From contig CAJNDS010002849.1 in NCBI GenBank assembly GCA_905221605.1, positions 146,963 to 210,962 of the forward strand: DNA of 64,000 bases, in the 5' to 3' direction. Origin of the DNA: Symbiodinium natans. Its lineage: Eukaryota > Sar > Dinophyceae > Suessiales > Symbiodiniaceae. Position 1 is the stretch's first letter. Each line of letters begins with the position of its first letter. A model generated the notes under the pieces. It ran no database searches, was not told the origin of the DNA, and saw only the letters and a list, made by a program, of their open reading frames with translations. Positions 9,812-19,838 of this stretch are shown here, one piece after another. A program made the translations under genes and the position numbers.

Positions 9812-10241
9812 CAGGCACCCTCGCTGGCCTGTCTTGCTGGACCACCTTCGCCTCGACCCGAGCCAGGTTGCTGGTCTGTCGCAACGACGGACAGGTCGGG
9901 GGCTGTTGCCGTTCGTAGAGGTCCCGCACCTTCACCCCCAGGCCTCGCCGGCACTCCGCCCGAGCAGCTGCCCAAGCATCGGCCACAACCAGTCCAGCCT
10001 CTTGCTCTGCCTCCTGCCTGCTGTTGAAGTAAAACGCCAACTCACCCCGAGTCTCCAAGCCAGCATCCCGCATGAAGGCATCCATGAAAGCTTCACCCAG
10101 CTGCAGCTGCAAGAAGTGAGCAAGGACAAGCACGACAAGTGCACAAACAACACGCCCCGTGACTCTGGGCACACCCCCACACACAGGGGTCAACTCTTGA
10201 CGGCCATTTTGGCTTGTGACAGCAAGCAACATGGGAATCAA
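9672..10241 (-). pseudogene. N-terminal part of the recombinase protein, out of frame
   Basis: A frame of 189 codons overlaps the start of the 781-codon frame by 140 bp. Its middle (EAFMDAFMRDAGLETRGELA, then FYFNSRQEAEQEAGLVVADA) is helical and protein-like and looks like the N-terminal helical domain that precedes such recombinases in dinoflagellate elements. It ends KASKFAKQLQGAEVSP and stop, while the other frame continues smoothly with DPVLLSAEEATLRK. The simplest reading is a one-base insertion or deletion near 9680-9700 that splits one ancestral protein. A short unrecognised intron or programmed frameshift is possible. The first 45 codons look non-coding. Confidence 0.55.
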
Positions 10242-10368
10242 TATTCAAACGACTGGCGCGGCGCAAGAACGAACACTGTTCACCTAGCCTGCCCAATGCA
10301 CAAAACAGTAACAGAGTTGAGAGAGCGTGCAGAACGGCACCCATGTGAAACCAGCCTCTCAGCGCCCA

Positions 10369-10466
10369 CACGCCCTGCTCAGACACTCAGACGCTCAGAT
10401 GCTCAGACCCTCAGACACTCACATGCCCAGCTGCTCAGACACTCAGACAGCGTCGGAGTGTCTGAG
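10369..10466 (+). repeat. CTCAGACACT tandem repeats with perfect hairpin
   Basis: Repeated 9-11 bp units (CTCAGACACT, CTCAGACGCT, CTCAGATGCT, CTCAGACCCT) end in a perfect 11 bp inverted repeat, CTCAGACACTC at 10434-10444 and GAGTGTCTGAG at 10456-10466. It lies between the protein and the right inverted repeat, where transposases and recombinases often have subterminal binding sites. That role is inference. Confidence 0.6.
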
Positions 10467-10953
10467 CCTCTGGTGCCAAAAAACCGCAAACGCGCCCCCA
10501 ATCGATTTCCATATCCCGAGGGTCAGAGTTTGAGAAGCCTCCAAGCTTTAATCTTGATTCTTTCAAAGTTCATACCTAGTCTTGGAAAGCCCTTTTGCTA
10601 CAATGTATTGTTTACAAGGTATTAGCATTTGAGTTGCGAGTAAGATTTAATGAGGAAAAGGAGGGAACCATTTCAGCATATGTCTTTCAGATTTAGGGCC
10701 ACCCTGAACCCTGAACCCTGAACCCTAAACCTCTAAACTTAACCTTATTCCTGTAAGGTTTGGAGCCTTCCGCCGCATTCGTTTAAGTGTAATGGCCACC
10801 AAACCATATACCTTATTCCGACTTTGTTCTTACTTTGCTTACGGCTCCTATTTCGCTTGAGGTTTAAGCCAGACCTTATTCGGGCACTAAGCCCATTATC
10901 GTATGCTCATTATATTCAGGTATTTTAGCATCACAACGTTTATTCAACAAAAC
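10467..10953. other. Element interior near right end, no gene
   Basis: Contains the 21 bp direct repeat copy at 10511-10531 and a short CCCTGAACCCTAAACC telomere-like tract at 10701-10735. No coding frame of merit. Confidence 0.4.
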
Positions 10954-11000
10954 ATGCAAAGCTCAAAACGGTGCGTTCTGGTGGGGTCGGGGTAGCACAT
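10954..11000 (-). repeat. Right inverted repeat of the element
   Basis: Read on the minus strand it begins ATGTGCTACCCCGACCCCAC and ends TTTTGAGCTTTGCAT, matching the left copy. A TATATA run lies just outside at 11003-11020. Confidence 0.8.
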
Positions 11001-11394
11001 AGATATATATATATATATACAAACACATCGGTATGAAGCGACCGAAAATTTGGAGAACTGAGCATGTCGTGAATATAATAATCATCTCTTTTAGCACACA
11101 CAGTACAAAGTACAAAGATCGGAGGTAGTTCAATGAGCCATGTTCCTGACCCACCAGGCCTGTCACCAGAACGTAAGAATACGTAAGAAACACAAGCAAA
11201 GAACCCTGATCCCATCCCCCTCCCTCAATAGAAACTCGACATGTGTTTTAATATCCACATGCCATCTTCTGGGATAGGGTTTAGATTGACTTGAAGGTTT
11301 TGGAGGCCCTGAACCCACCCCCTAATTCGGAATAGGGTTTAAAACGCCGTGTCGGTTGCGGCAGGATTTTCCGGAAGTGTTTTTTAATTGGGGC

Positions 11395-11412
11395 GGGGGG
11401 GGGGGGGGGGGG
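11395..11412 (+). repeat. Poly-G run
   Basis: Run of about 18 G interrupted by one C near its start. Spacer sequence without recognised genes lies on both sides (11021-11612). Confidence 0.9.
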
Positions 11413-11612
11413 AATTTCATAAAAACGGAAATGATTAAACGCCAAACCCTAAACCTGCGGACAGAAGCGGAGGTTGCTGCGGGCCGAAGGGCATTCCAAG
11501 AAACTGTCGCTCAGCGACAACTGCTCGACTTTGCTGGCCACGGCCTGTGTGGCAACACACCGAGAATCATAATAATAACAAGAATGATAATAGCATTATT
11601 ACTAATGACACT

Positions 11613-11736
11613 AATCATAATCATAATCATCATAATCATAATCATAATCATAATCATAATCATAATCATAATCATAGTCATCATAATCATAATCACACTC
11701 ATAATCATAATCATCATAATCGAAATAATAATAATA

Positions 11737-11784
<48 letters not shown>

Positions 11785-11785
11785 G
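11613..11785 (+). repeat. CATAAT hexamer and AAT microsatellite
   Basis: About 110 bp of CATAAT units followed by AAT triplets. It opens frames of poly-His/Asn, poly-Ile or poly-Tyr/Asp on both strands, which I regard as artefacts. Confidence 0.95.
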
Positions 11786-12039
11786 GGAGGGTACTGGAGG
11801 AGAAGGGATGACAACCGGGTGTGTTCTTGCCGCTCTACACTACAACCCTGCTTGCCAAACTGAAAACAAAGCTCCCACGGCTTCTTTGAATTACACCTCG
11901 TTCAGCGTCTATGGTTGTGGTCGGCTGTACAATTATCCCGAAGCGTGAGGAAGAGGTTCAGGAAGGCTGCCTTGCGGAACCACGGAGTCCCTAGCACACT
12001 GGGCAGCGGCGCATGGAGTCAGAGTGTGTACGTTGTCAC

Positions 12040-12318
12040 ACGTGACACGTCACCGTCAAAATGCAAACCGAACGATCTGTCAATGGACAAGCTGAGATCT
12101 GGAAGGAATGGAATCTGCACCTGAACTCCAGTTACCAAAACGAACAATGGCAATGGGTGAACGTTGGAAAGAATGCATTTGCTGCTGCGAATGCTGACAG
12201 GAATCACACGAGGGAGATCAAGAGCGCGAGCAACTACCGTGAGTGTCTGTTCAAACCTACGTCGCACCTTCTCCTTCACCGCCTCGGGTGCCACAACTTT
12301 CTCTGGTCGCCGGAGCAC
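12040..12318 (-). CDS. Two candidate exons, unknown protein
   Basis: After TTTCTGCAG at 12319 the minus frame reads VLRRPEKVVAPEAVKEKVRR, then RFEQTLTVVARALDLPR, a charged helical stretch typical of real coding sequence. A second segment follows a TTCAG near 12120 and reads VQIPFLPDLSLSIDRSFGLH before a GT. Both acceptors have pyrimidine-rich AG. The gene probably runs on the minus strand from upstream exons in 13-15 kb. No family recognised. Confidence 0.5.
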
Positions 12319-12803
12319 CTGCAGAAAGGCAGGTGAAAATCTCTTGAGGCTGGGAGTTCCAATGATCTGGCCGTGGCATCGCCAGCTAGCGAAGGGGTCT
12401 CAAAAGGAGGCAAAAGGGCTTGTTAGCTGTTTCTAAGAGAGTCTACAACAAACTGTCACAACAAGCTCCAGATCCATGCTTTGGTGAGACATTCTGTTGA
12501 ATCGAAGGTGGCTTCGGAGACGGCGAGGATGAAGCCTGAGCCCTCAAGCCCCAAACAGTCCACGCATTAGACCCACAGCCGGAGCATTCTTTCCTGCAGC
12601 AGGCCTGCGCCGATGTCTTCCTGAATCCCTGGAGAATTGGGAATTCTAGGGAATTCTAGGGGGTTTTAGGGGAATTTTAAGGGGGCCCCAGAAATCCCAG
12701 GTGCCTGGCGCCGCACTGCGTGGTCCTCGCGCTCCGTGGGCGTCTCTTCCTCATCCTCTTCCTCCTCGTGGCAGAAGTGAAGAGATGTGAAACGTCAAAG
12801 CGC

Positions 12804-13389
12804 TCACAAGAAGTCATCGAAGAATGTTCTAAATGTCGTGGGGAGTCGTGGCGTTACGTGCTCGATTACACGACAGGGATGATTCCGAACCTGCACCCAA
12901 GAGTTCACAATGCTTTCGCCAGGAAGTGAGGGCTGCCTACCCAACAGGCGAGCAGCGCGGGGCTGTACATAAAAGACAAGATCGACCTTCGAACGCGCCA
13001 CACGTCTCAGACTTCATTAGAAAACAAACCTCCGGGACACCTCTGGAAAAACGGTACTGCTTTGGGATTGCTCCGCCTCGTGGTGCTCGTGCCGGGCCTT
13101 TGGCCACTTCGGCAGATGGACCTTCGGCATCCGAAGCAGGGGCTTCCGCTGTCCTGAGAGAGACATTTCGATCCCCGTCAGAGCACCCGGAATACCGGAA
13201 TACCAGAGCGTGCTGTTGAGCCGTCTTTAGCTGCCGGAGACCCGGCAAACCTGCTTCGCCGACTGGACTTCTCAGTGGGCATTTATTCAACGCCCAAGCA
13301 TCTTCAAAGAACTTCTCTATCCTTTCCAGCGGGATTTGGGAGATGATCTTCCCGCAGCAGAATTTGTGCAGGTGTCTTGGACAAATCAT
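12804..13389 (-). CDS. Candidate exons, unknown protein
   Basis: Two minus frames have coding character: KIISQIPLERIEKFFEDAWA followed by LNKCPLRSPVGEAGLPG near 13230-13350, and SKVDLVFYVQPRAARLLGRQ near 12930-12990. They may belong to the same gene as the exons at 12040-12318. Frames in between (Ala/Pro/Gly-rich) are less convincing. Confidence 0.35.
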
Positions 13390-13589
13390 CGAAGCCTTTC
13401 TGGAAACAGCCTGTCTTCAACATCAACCAGACCTCGTGAAGATTACCCATCGGTTCAAAGCTGGTCGCACCAGAGTTCACATCAGCTCAGCAAGGAGCGA
13501 GTTTGGTTCCATTTGCGGTGATCAACACTGCGATTGGCCCACTGGAGGTAAAGAATGAAGGACGAAAAATTTTGGGCCTGCCAAACTGG

Positions 13590-14030
13590 CTAGAACCTAA
13601 CCCCAAACATCCCTAAGCTATGAAGGCTGGATCTGCTTCCCAAGCCACGTTTTGGTCTCCCAGCTGTGACGCACATGTCCTGCACTGCAGCATTGATCTC
13701 CTGACGAGCTGGATGGGGCTGGCCTACTAAGGTCGTTGGTGTTTCGGTGCAAAGCTGCACTGCATGTCGGCGAAGGCACAAAGTACGAATCCACGGTCCA
13801 AACCAGCATTGCGATCCATGTGCGATGACGCTTGGCAATAGATACTGAACACTGGATCCTGACTGAGTAGCTACTATGATCATGCAAACTGGCAAGAAGA
13901 CTACATTGTGAACTGGGTTTCGTGGTGTATCCGTGTAGGTTGCATGCCTTAGGGGTTGGCGTGCACATACCACGCACGCCTGGAAGATGTTCGGCGTCGT
14001 GCACTCATTTTTCATCGTGGTGAACATCAC
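13590..14030 (-). CDS. Open frame of 146 codons, doubtful
   Basis: A minus frame with a hydrophobic segment (VHNVVFLPVCMIIVATQ) and many Cys and His. A second minus frame overlaps it fully, and neither matches a family. Coding status is uncertain. Confidence 0.2.
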   Translation of the reverse strand: MMFTTMKNECTTPNIFQACVVCARQPLRHATYTDTPRNPVHNVVFLPVCMIIVATQSGSSVQYLLPSVIAHGSQCWFGPWIRTLCLRRHAVQLCTETPTTLVGQPHPARQEINAAVQDMCVTAGRPKRGLGSRSSLHSLGMFGVRF

Positions 14031-14309
14031 TTGCTTAGAGCTTCAAAGTCAGCTTCTAGCCCAGATCTGCATCCCGGATGGGGGGATGGGCATTAAGGGG
14101 GATCCCCGAGTTTCAGCGTCCTCCGGAAAGATCTTCTGCTCCTTGGAGTCATCTGCAAAGTTCTGGTCTGAACGGTTGTTTCAGATATGGCATCTGCTGA
14201 ACAACAAAAGCTTGGTTCAGGGGAACCTTTACAGACTTTACAGCATGAAAAGCCAGGCGGGAGCCACTAACAAACTCAAATGAATGCTCTCGATTCAGAC
14301 CAGGTGCAC

Positions 14310-14430
14310 TGTGCTCTTCGCCGTTCCTTCGGAACATGAGGTTGCACAATTGGCGATTGTCAAGCTTGTCAAGATCGTCTGCCAGGCCTTGCAAGAACAA
14401 AGAGCATGCAGGGATGAGCATGCCAGTCAC
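14310..14430 (-). CDS. Candidate exon, unknown protein
   Basis: The minus frame LFLQGLADDLDKLDNRQLCN followed by LMFRRNGEEHSAPG is acidic, helical and clearly more protein-like than the other frames. It fits the series of minus-strand exons between 12 and 15 kb. Function unknown. Confidence 0.45.
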
Positions 14431-14919
14431 AAGCTTGGACCTCGAGAATACGCATCAACAGATGCGAAACCCCAAGGTGGACGCGACTTTTTGTTGTTCG
14501 GAACGGAAGACGCCAATGCGGACACCGATGTGCATTTACTCAGAGCGATGCGAGTTACCACTCCAGTGCGAGACGCATGGAACAATGAGTGTCACCGCAC
14601 TGACGGTACGAGGTGGCTTCTGCCAACCGTCGTTGTGTTGGACCGGCGGCAAAGATTGAAAAGCAACAAGACAAGGTGCGTTCCTCCTTTCTGTAATGTT
14701 TAACGATGACGGAAAAACATAAGGTAAATCGAAACCGAACTCAAAAATTGAAAAAACATGCACCGCGTGTTTGTTGACAGGCCTGGCAGCAAAACAAGAG
14801 GTAAGTTCAGCAAGGTTGGGCGAAAAAAACTTAGGAAGCTTGCGCGGCTGCCCAGAACCACGGAAATACCTCACCTTGGTGCCTTTGGCATCTTTAACTC
14901 AGCTCCGCGGCTGACTGCA

Positions 14920-15110
14920 TATGATTGCCTGTTTCCAACACCGCAGATGGATCTGCACATTGAGGCATCCTTGGCAAAATGCCTTGGAACGGGATCGGCA
15001 ATGACCGAGAGGAGTTGACTGAAGTTGACCCGATCTGCAGCTCTTGCACTCTCAAGCGTCGACACACTGCTCGAGATTCGCGTGTTGAATATCGTGGCCC
15101 TCGAGGCTCC
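14920..15110 (-). CDS. Candidate exon, unknown protein
   Basis: The minus frame reads ATIFNTRISSSVSTLESARA, then ADRVNFSQLLSVIADPVPRH, then FAKDASMCRS. The composition is that of a globular protein. The plus frames over the same bases are shorter and rich in stops. Probably the 5'-most exon of the 12-15 kb gene seen here. No family assignment. Confidence 0.45.
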
Positions 15111-15295
15111 GCGACGCCCCACACACAACCAACAGGTCAAAACCTGTTCCGAAAACTGCCCAAGTGAAGCTCCGTAATGCTGTATGTTGCATCACGAAGT
15201 CTTGGCGAAGCGGGCACTTGTACCTGTCGCTGTCGCGGTCGTGGTCGATCTTTAACTCAACTCTTCTCCTCGCCCGGAACCCAACCCCACAGGGT

Positions 15296-15485
15296 TTCTG
15301 GAGTGCCCAACCCCAGAGTGTGTCGCTGGAGTGCCCAACCCCAGAGTGCCCAACCCCAGCGTGTCCCTGGAGTGCCCAGCGCCAGAGTGTCCCTGGATCA
15401 GAGTGTGCCTGGAGTGCTCGACCCCAGAATGTCCCTGGAGTGCCCAACCCCAGAGTATTTTTCCTTGGAGTGCCCAACCCCATGT
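15296..15485 (+). repeat. 26 bp minisatellite
   Basis: About seven imperfect copies of GGAGTGCCCAACCCCAGAGT plus GTCCCT, with an 18 bp shorter variant unit. The frames across it (SAQPQ and CPTPE types) are repeat-derived. Confidence 0.85.
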
Positions 15486-15955
15486 GTCTCTACACCCAGA
15501 GAGGGTGGGGATGTTCGAAGTAAAAACAATTTGTTCTTAAGCTTTCTTGCAGCTGACCACTGATCTTGCTCCAGGTTGTTCTGCGCGCCCTCGCTGACCC
15601 TTGCTCTGCTGACCACCACCACAGAAGCCTGACCGGAGGTGCCTGGTGTGGGACGCCGTTAGATAGGAACTCCTGGGTGAGGGTCCTTTGGATACTCCGC
15701 GAGCGCAAAGTGTCGGAGCTGCGAGGACACCTCACCTCCTGTGACGATACGGCTTTCCTTAGGCCTTAGGATGTGTAGACTGTAGAACTGGCACACTTCA
15801 ATTTACTTGCGACGCCCGTCGCAATGCTCCAAGGTTCACCAGTTCTAGGTGGCAAGGTGGCGTACTATCGCCTGCAATGAGCAGAGCTTGCTCGCTCGGC
15901 ATTCAATCAACAAGCAAGCCAAACAACCAAAAAAACAAACCAATCAATGTGGTGT

Positions 15956-16100
15956 GTTTGTTTGTTTGTTTGTTTGTTTGTTTGGTTGGTTGGTTGGTTG
16001 GTTGGTTGGTTGGTTGACGGGTCGGTTGCTCGTCGTCGTCGTCGTCGTACTCGTTGTTGCTGTTCCCGCTTGTTCCCGCTTGCTGCTGCTACTGCTGCTG
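15956..16100 (+). repeat. Compound microsatellite
   Basis: TTTG units, then GGTT units, then GTC triplets, then CTGCTG triplets, ending where the 170 bp tandem block begins. Confidence 0.9.
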
Positions 16101-16545
16101 CTGGCTTTTGCTTCTCAGCCAGGTCTCCTAGGATCTTGGCGCCGACGCCCGTGGTTGCATCACCTGACTTCACATGACAGTCTTACTTCTCACAGTTCTG
16201 CGCTTCAGGCATCGGGCAAGGCAATAAGAACATCCCGGGGCATGTGTGGTTTTACACACGCTGCAGCTGGCTTTTGCTTCTCAGCCAGGTCTCCTAGGAT
16301 CTTGGCGCCGACTCCGACGCCCGTGCTTACATCACCTGACTTCACATGACAGTCTTACTTCTCACAGTTCTACGCGTCAGGCATCGGGCAAGGCAATAAG
16401 AACATCCTGGGGCATGTGTGGTTTTACACACGCTGCAGCTGGCTTTTGCTTCTCAGCCAAGTCTCCTAGGATCTTGGCGCCGTAGCCCTTGGTTGGATCA
16501 CCTGACTTCACATGACAGTCTTCTTCAGGCATCGAACATCCCGGG
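16101..16545 (+). repeat. Triplicated 166-172 bp block
   Basis: Copies start with CTGGCTTTTGCTTCTCAGCC at 16101, 16267 and 16439. Each contains CACCTGACTTCACATGACAG and a CATCGGGCAAGGC stretch; the third copy is shortened after 16520. Read on the minus strand each copy gives GAKILGDLAEKQKPAA, which looks like real peptide sequence, so a small exon may have been triplicated. The 276-codon minus frame (16377-17207) crosses one copy and a CA repeat and is not accepted whole. Confidence 0.8.
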
Positions 16546-16641
16546 GCAACGACTTGGCATGTGTCCTTTTCTGGCATCTGCTCCCGCCCTGACTGCATTC
16601 CAAGGCTCTGTGCCCGCCGAGCAATTTCGCCTCTACCGTTA

Positions 16642-16643
<2 letters not shown>

Positions 16644-16672
<29 letters not shown>
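16644..16672 (+). repeat. CA microsatellite
   Basis: Fourteen CA units. Confidence 0.95.
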
Positions 16673-16675
<3 letters not shown>

Positions 16676-17480
16676 CGGATATCCGAGAGTTCAGGCACGG
16701 ACTCCGTTGGATAATTCCCAACTCTGAAACTGAGGAATCTGCACTACCAGTGGACCTCAGAAGAGAACTTTGTATGGATCTCCATCTCTTGTCATGGCCT
16801 CGATGTCGATGAAGTGCTTCTGCCAAACACTTCCTCTGAATGGCATCAACAGAAGCTTGGGAGAACATCGGCTTCAGAGCTTGAACGCTCACTTGGAAAG
16901 AAAAGCGCGCAGCAGATGCCGCAATGCCCCAACCCCTGATTGAACATGGCAATGTCCCTATGTCCTTGAACCGGGCTTCCTGGGCTTCTCCTGGGCTCCG
17001 CAATAGGTCCCTTTGGTCCTGGCCCAAGGACCCCAAGCCGAGCGTCGGTGCGTTCGCAGGATTCCTTTCGTCGCCAACATGAGGAGTTGCCTGACCTTTG
17101 GAGCTTTTCAGAACTTTTCGGAACTTTGGGGCCATGTGAGTCCCTGTTTGTGCCTTGCAGAGAAGTCTCACTAAACCAAAGGGACGCACAAGAAACCAGT
17201 AGCGCACGACATCAAAAAACGATCATATGCAAAGTTACCAGAAGCCGATGCCTTCATCTACTGATGTATGTGTCGACTTGCCGACAGTAGATTTGCTCAA
17301 TGCAAAACGCATGGAGGGGTCAAAAACCTCAAGGCTCGTCTTGATGCTGAATTGGCACGACGCATCGGAACCCGTGCCCTCGAACCACACTAAGACGTGT
17401 GTCGCGACAACAATCGCAAGCGCATGTATTGCGTGACAACTGTTCAACCGTGCCTGAATGGCTAAAGAAGTGAAAACAGG
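16673..17480. other. Spacer with weak minus frames
   Basis: Minus frame segments such as QVSVQALKPMFSQASVDAIQ and FRKVLKSSKGQATPHVGDER have moderate coding character and could be exons, but no splice pattern or family supports them. Confidence 0.3.
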
Positions 17481-17489
17481 CCTTGTGCT

Positions 17490-17739
17490 CCCACAAGATC
17501 ACAAACATCCAGACCAATGTCACATGCACACACAATTCCGCGTCGGGTAAAGGACAATTTGGGCGAACCGCAGATCGGTTGTACATTGCGGCGACAGCCG
17601 GAACGGCAGCATCGCAATCGTTGAGCCACTTTTCACTTGGCCGCGTGTGTGCATCTGCTTCGCGGTCACGAACCAAAAGCTTTCGATGTTCTAGCGCGGG
17701 GGCTTTCTGGTGCATGCAGGCCAATGGTGCTTGCCTCAC
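17490..17739 (-). CDS. Candidate exon, unknown protein
   Basis: The minus frame reads EKWLNDCDAAVPAVAAMYNR, then SAVRPNCPLPDAELCVHVTL, then VWMFVILWEH. It has regular protein composition and ends in a hydrophobic stretch. Opposite-strand frames are Ser/Thr-rich. Family not recognised. Confidence 0.35.
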
Positions 17740-18399
17740 TCATTGAAACTACGAAAACTGTGAATGCTGCTCGAACTGTTAAAACGATGTGAAATGACAT
17801 CTTCTCGCCGTCACGATGCATCGGTGAAGCGAAAAGGTGCATCTTCTGAAAGCCGGTAAAGCAACGCCATGCGCATGCTGACCAGCAGGTCCTAGGGGGC
17901 GGCTCATTCGGGCTCATGGGCTGAAAAACCAGGAAGGGCTCAGGACGACAAGTTGTCAAAGAGGGCGAAGTAGAGATCAGGGGCTCGTCAGAAGTGGACG
18001 TGTCATCTGTGTGACTCCGAATCCCAAACTGCAACGCAAGCCTTAAAGCCCTAATGTCCCTCAAGCCTTAAAAAATGTTCATAACATTCTTGCCTCTCAC
18101 AAAGCTCGAAGCACGGAAACCTGAAGTACGGAAGAGCGAATGCAGACCCAGCATCATCTCGCTGCGTCTTCGTTGCTGCTTTCGTATCCATTCGAAGCAC
18201 CGCCTCTTCTTTTCTGAGAAATCGGAGCAGAGAACTCGCAGGAAGAGGAAAGGAGAAGAAGAAGTAAATGGTGTGTTTGCTAGTCGAAGAAAGGAAAAGT
18301 GTCTTCGACAAAAACGAAGAAGACAAAAACTACCCAGAACTATCTTTCTTTCCCTCGGAAACACACTGTTCCCCCCCTTACCCTCAGGCTTCACTCCCG

Positions 18400-18768
18400 T
18401 CATCGGTGTCGTCCACCTCGTAGTCCGCGGCCCCATGGCGACCTGATCCCAAATGATGCTCTCTTCTGCGACGTCGATTCCGCCGGAATGGGGTCCTCTG
18501 AGGTCCGTGTTGGGCGGTCGTCTCGTTGCGCGGCGGAAAGGTTGCCTCGCCCCGTATTGGGGTCCCCTCGGTTGTCCGGGTCAACTTGCCGCTGTTCTTC
18601 CGCCAGATCCTGTTGTACCGCTCGAGTGTCGCGGGCGGGGTTGTTCAAGCTTTTCAGCTGATTCACTCCAAGCAACCTCGCGCGCATCTCCCCCTCGGTG
18701 CTGCGCTCTGCAGCGATCGCCGGCACACATGTTCCCAATGAACACTTTGCTGGTGCACAAAGAAACAC
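18400..18768 (-). CDS. Candidate exon, highly charged protein
   Basis: The minus frame contains STEGEMRARLLGVNQLKSLN, then ARDTRAVQQDLAEEQRQVDP, then SEDPIPAESTSQKRASFG. This is a hydrophilic, probably disordered segment with no family signature. A neighbouring frame ends EVDDTDDGSEA, so a junction may lie near 18450. Confidence 0.4.
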   Translation of the reverse strand: MFLCAPAKCSLGTCVPAIAAERSTEGEMRARLLGVNQLKSLNNPARDTRAVQQDLAEEQRQVDPDNRGDPNTGRGNLSAAQRDDRPTRTSEDPIPAESTSQKRASFGIRSPWGRGLRGGRHR

Positions 18769-18797
18769 GCAATACCCGGGTCCTCAAGTATCCCGGT

Positions 18798-19000
18798 CTA
18801 ATGCCCCTTTTGCCAAGTGATCCCGCCATCGACATGGTCGGCCCCACTCGTTCCAAAGCAGAGAGACAAATTACGCTGTTCCGTCTTGGCTCGGAGAGTG
18901 CATGAGGGTGCCACTATTCGCCACTTGCACTTGGGAAAGGAGCACTTGTTGACTACTACCTGTTGGACGTCCAAAATTGAGGGCAGGGGCCTGAATGGTC
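18798..19000 (-). CDS. Candidate exon, unknown protein
   Basis: The minus frame reads ILDVQQVVVNKCSFPKCKWR, then IVAPSCTLRAKTEQRNLSLC, then FGTSGADHVDGG. The spacing of Cys and the overall composition are protein-like. Not identified. Confidence 0.4.
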
Positions 19001-19599
19001 CCCCTTGAGTTAACACGGCATCTCTCTCTCTCTCTCTCCGTCCCTGCTTCTCTCTCCAAATTGGAGGTGTGCGTGTGGCAACCTCGCACCTCAAAGAGTG
19101 TTCATCTGAGTCATTACGGCAGTTCTCGCCGAAAGCAGCAATGACTCAACAGCGGTGGTTCCCAGCAAAGGACAAGGTGACAATCATTGCAAGAAGCTAC
19201 TGCAGCTTCGGCCCTTCCGGCTGAGACTCGCGAAAGCATACCTTCAGCTCCAACGCTACTGCCCACTTTCATAGCCCAACGCGCACGGGGCCCCTCATGG
19301 CGGTCTCTCCTTGCATCTGGCAAAGCAGGCTGGTCAAGCTGCCGAGCGAATGATGAGCAGCGGTTCGCGCAGCTCGCCCGTCACGACGCTTTTCCGGTGC
19401 GGTTGACTGTGCACAGGAAGGTGCGCGGCTTAACACGAGCAGCATGGGTTTGCGCGGCAGTGCACATGACAGGAGTGACATATGCATCAGGCCTCCACAC
19501 CGTTCTGCCGTCTCACTACACTCAGATACACTCAACATGCTCAGCGTGCTCTGACCGGAGTGTATGTGAGTAAAATTTACCATGTGCAAGTTTTGCATG

Positions 19600-19838
19600 A
19601 GCCTCTTCTTTGGCAAACACAACAGAGACAACGGCTTCTTGCGTATGATCTTCAGGGTTTGCTCGGCCTCTGTATGCGTCCTCCTGGTGGTGGACTCCTG
19701 GGACTGCGGGAAGCGAGGCTTGCCGGGAGACATGAGGGACTTGCTTAGACATGTTTGCTCGCTTGTGTCGCCTCGTTTTAGTTCTGGTAGTCGTTGCCTT
19801 TGTTTCCTTCCTCTCGCAGTTTCTTCTTGGTCGAACAA
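19600..19838 (-). CDS. Candidate exon, basic cytoplasmic-type segment
   Basis: The minus frame reads FDQEETARGRKQRQRLPELK, then RGDTSEQTCLSKSLMSPGKP, then TEAEQTLKIIRKKP. It is strongly basic and hydrophilic. It lies downstream of several membrane-segment exons on the same strand and could be their cytoplasmic C-terminal tail. No motif gives a function. Confidence 0.4.

Larger units (their letters stand above)
7022..11020 (-). mobile_element. Roughly 4 kb element with inverted repeats and recombinase-like protein
   Basis: Two copies of one 45-47 bp sequence face each other at 7039-7083 and 10954-11000 (about 41 of 47 positions match, with two single-base gaps). Each has a TA-rich run on its outer side. 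Between them, read on the minus strand, lies a protein with a tyrosine-recombinase-like domain and a phosphatase-like domain. Known tyrosine-recombinase transposons (Cryptons, DIRS) usually lack simple DNA-transposon inverted ends, so the combination is unusual. An alternative is that the inverted pair is a separate dispersed repeat that happens to flank the gene. No target-site duplication was found by eye. Confidence 0.55.

Noticed and set aside
11547..11948. His/Asn-rich 133-codon frame and Ile- or Tyr/Asp-rich partners
   Set aside because: Produced by CATAAT and AAT microsatellites.
16377..17207. Single 276-codon minus-strand gene
   Set aside because: The frame passes through a CA microsatellite (poly-Val/Cys) and one copy of the triplicated block; only parts look coding.
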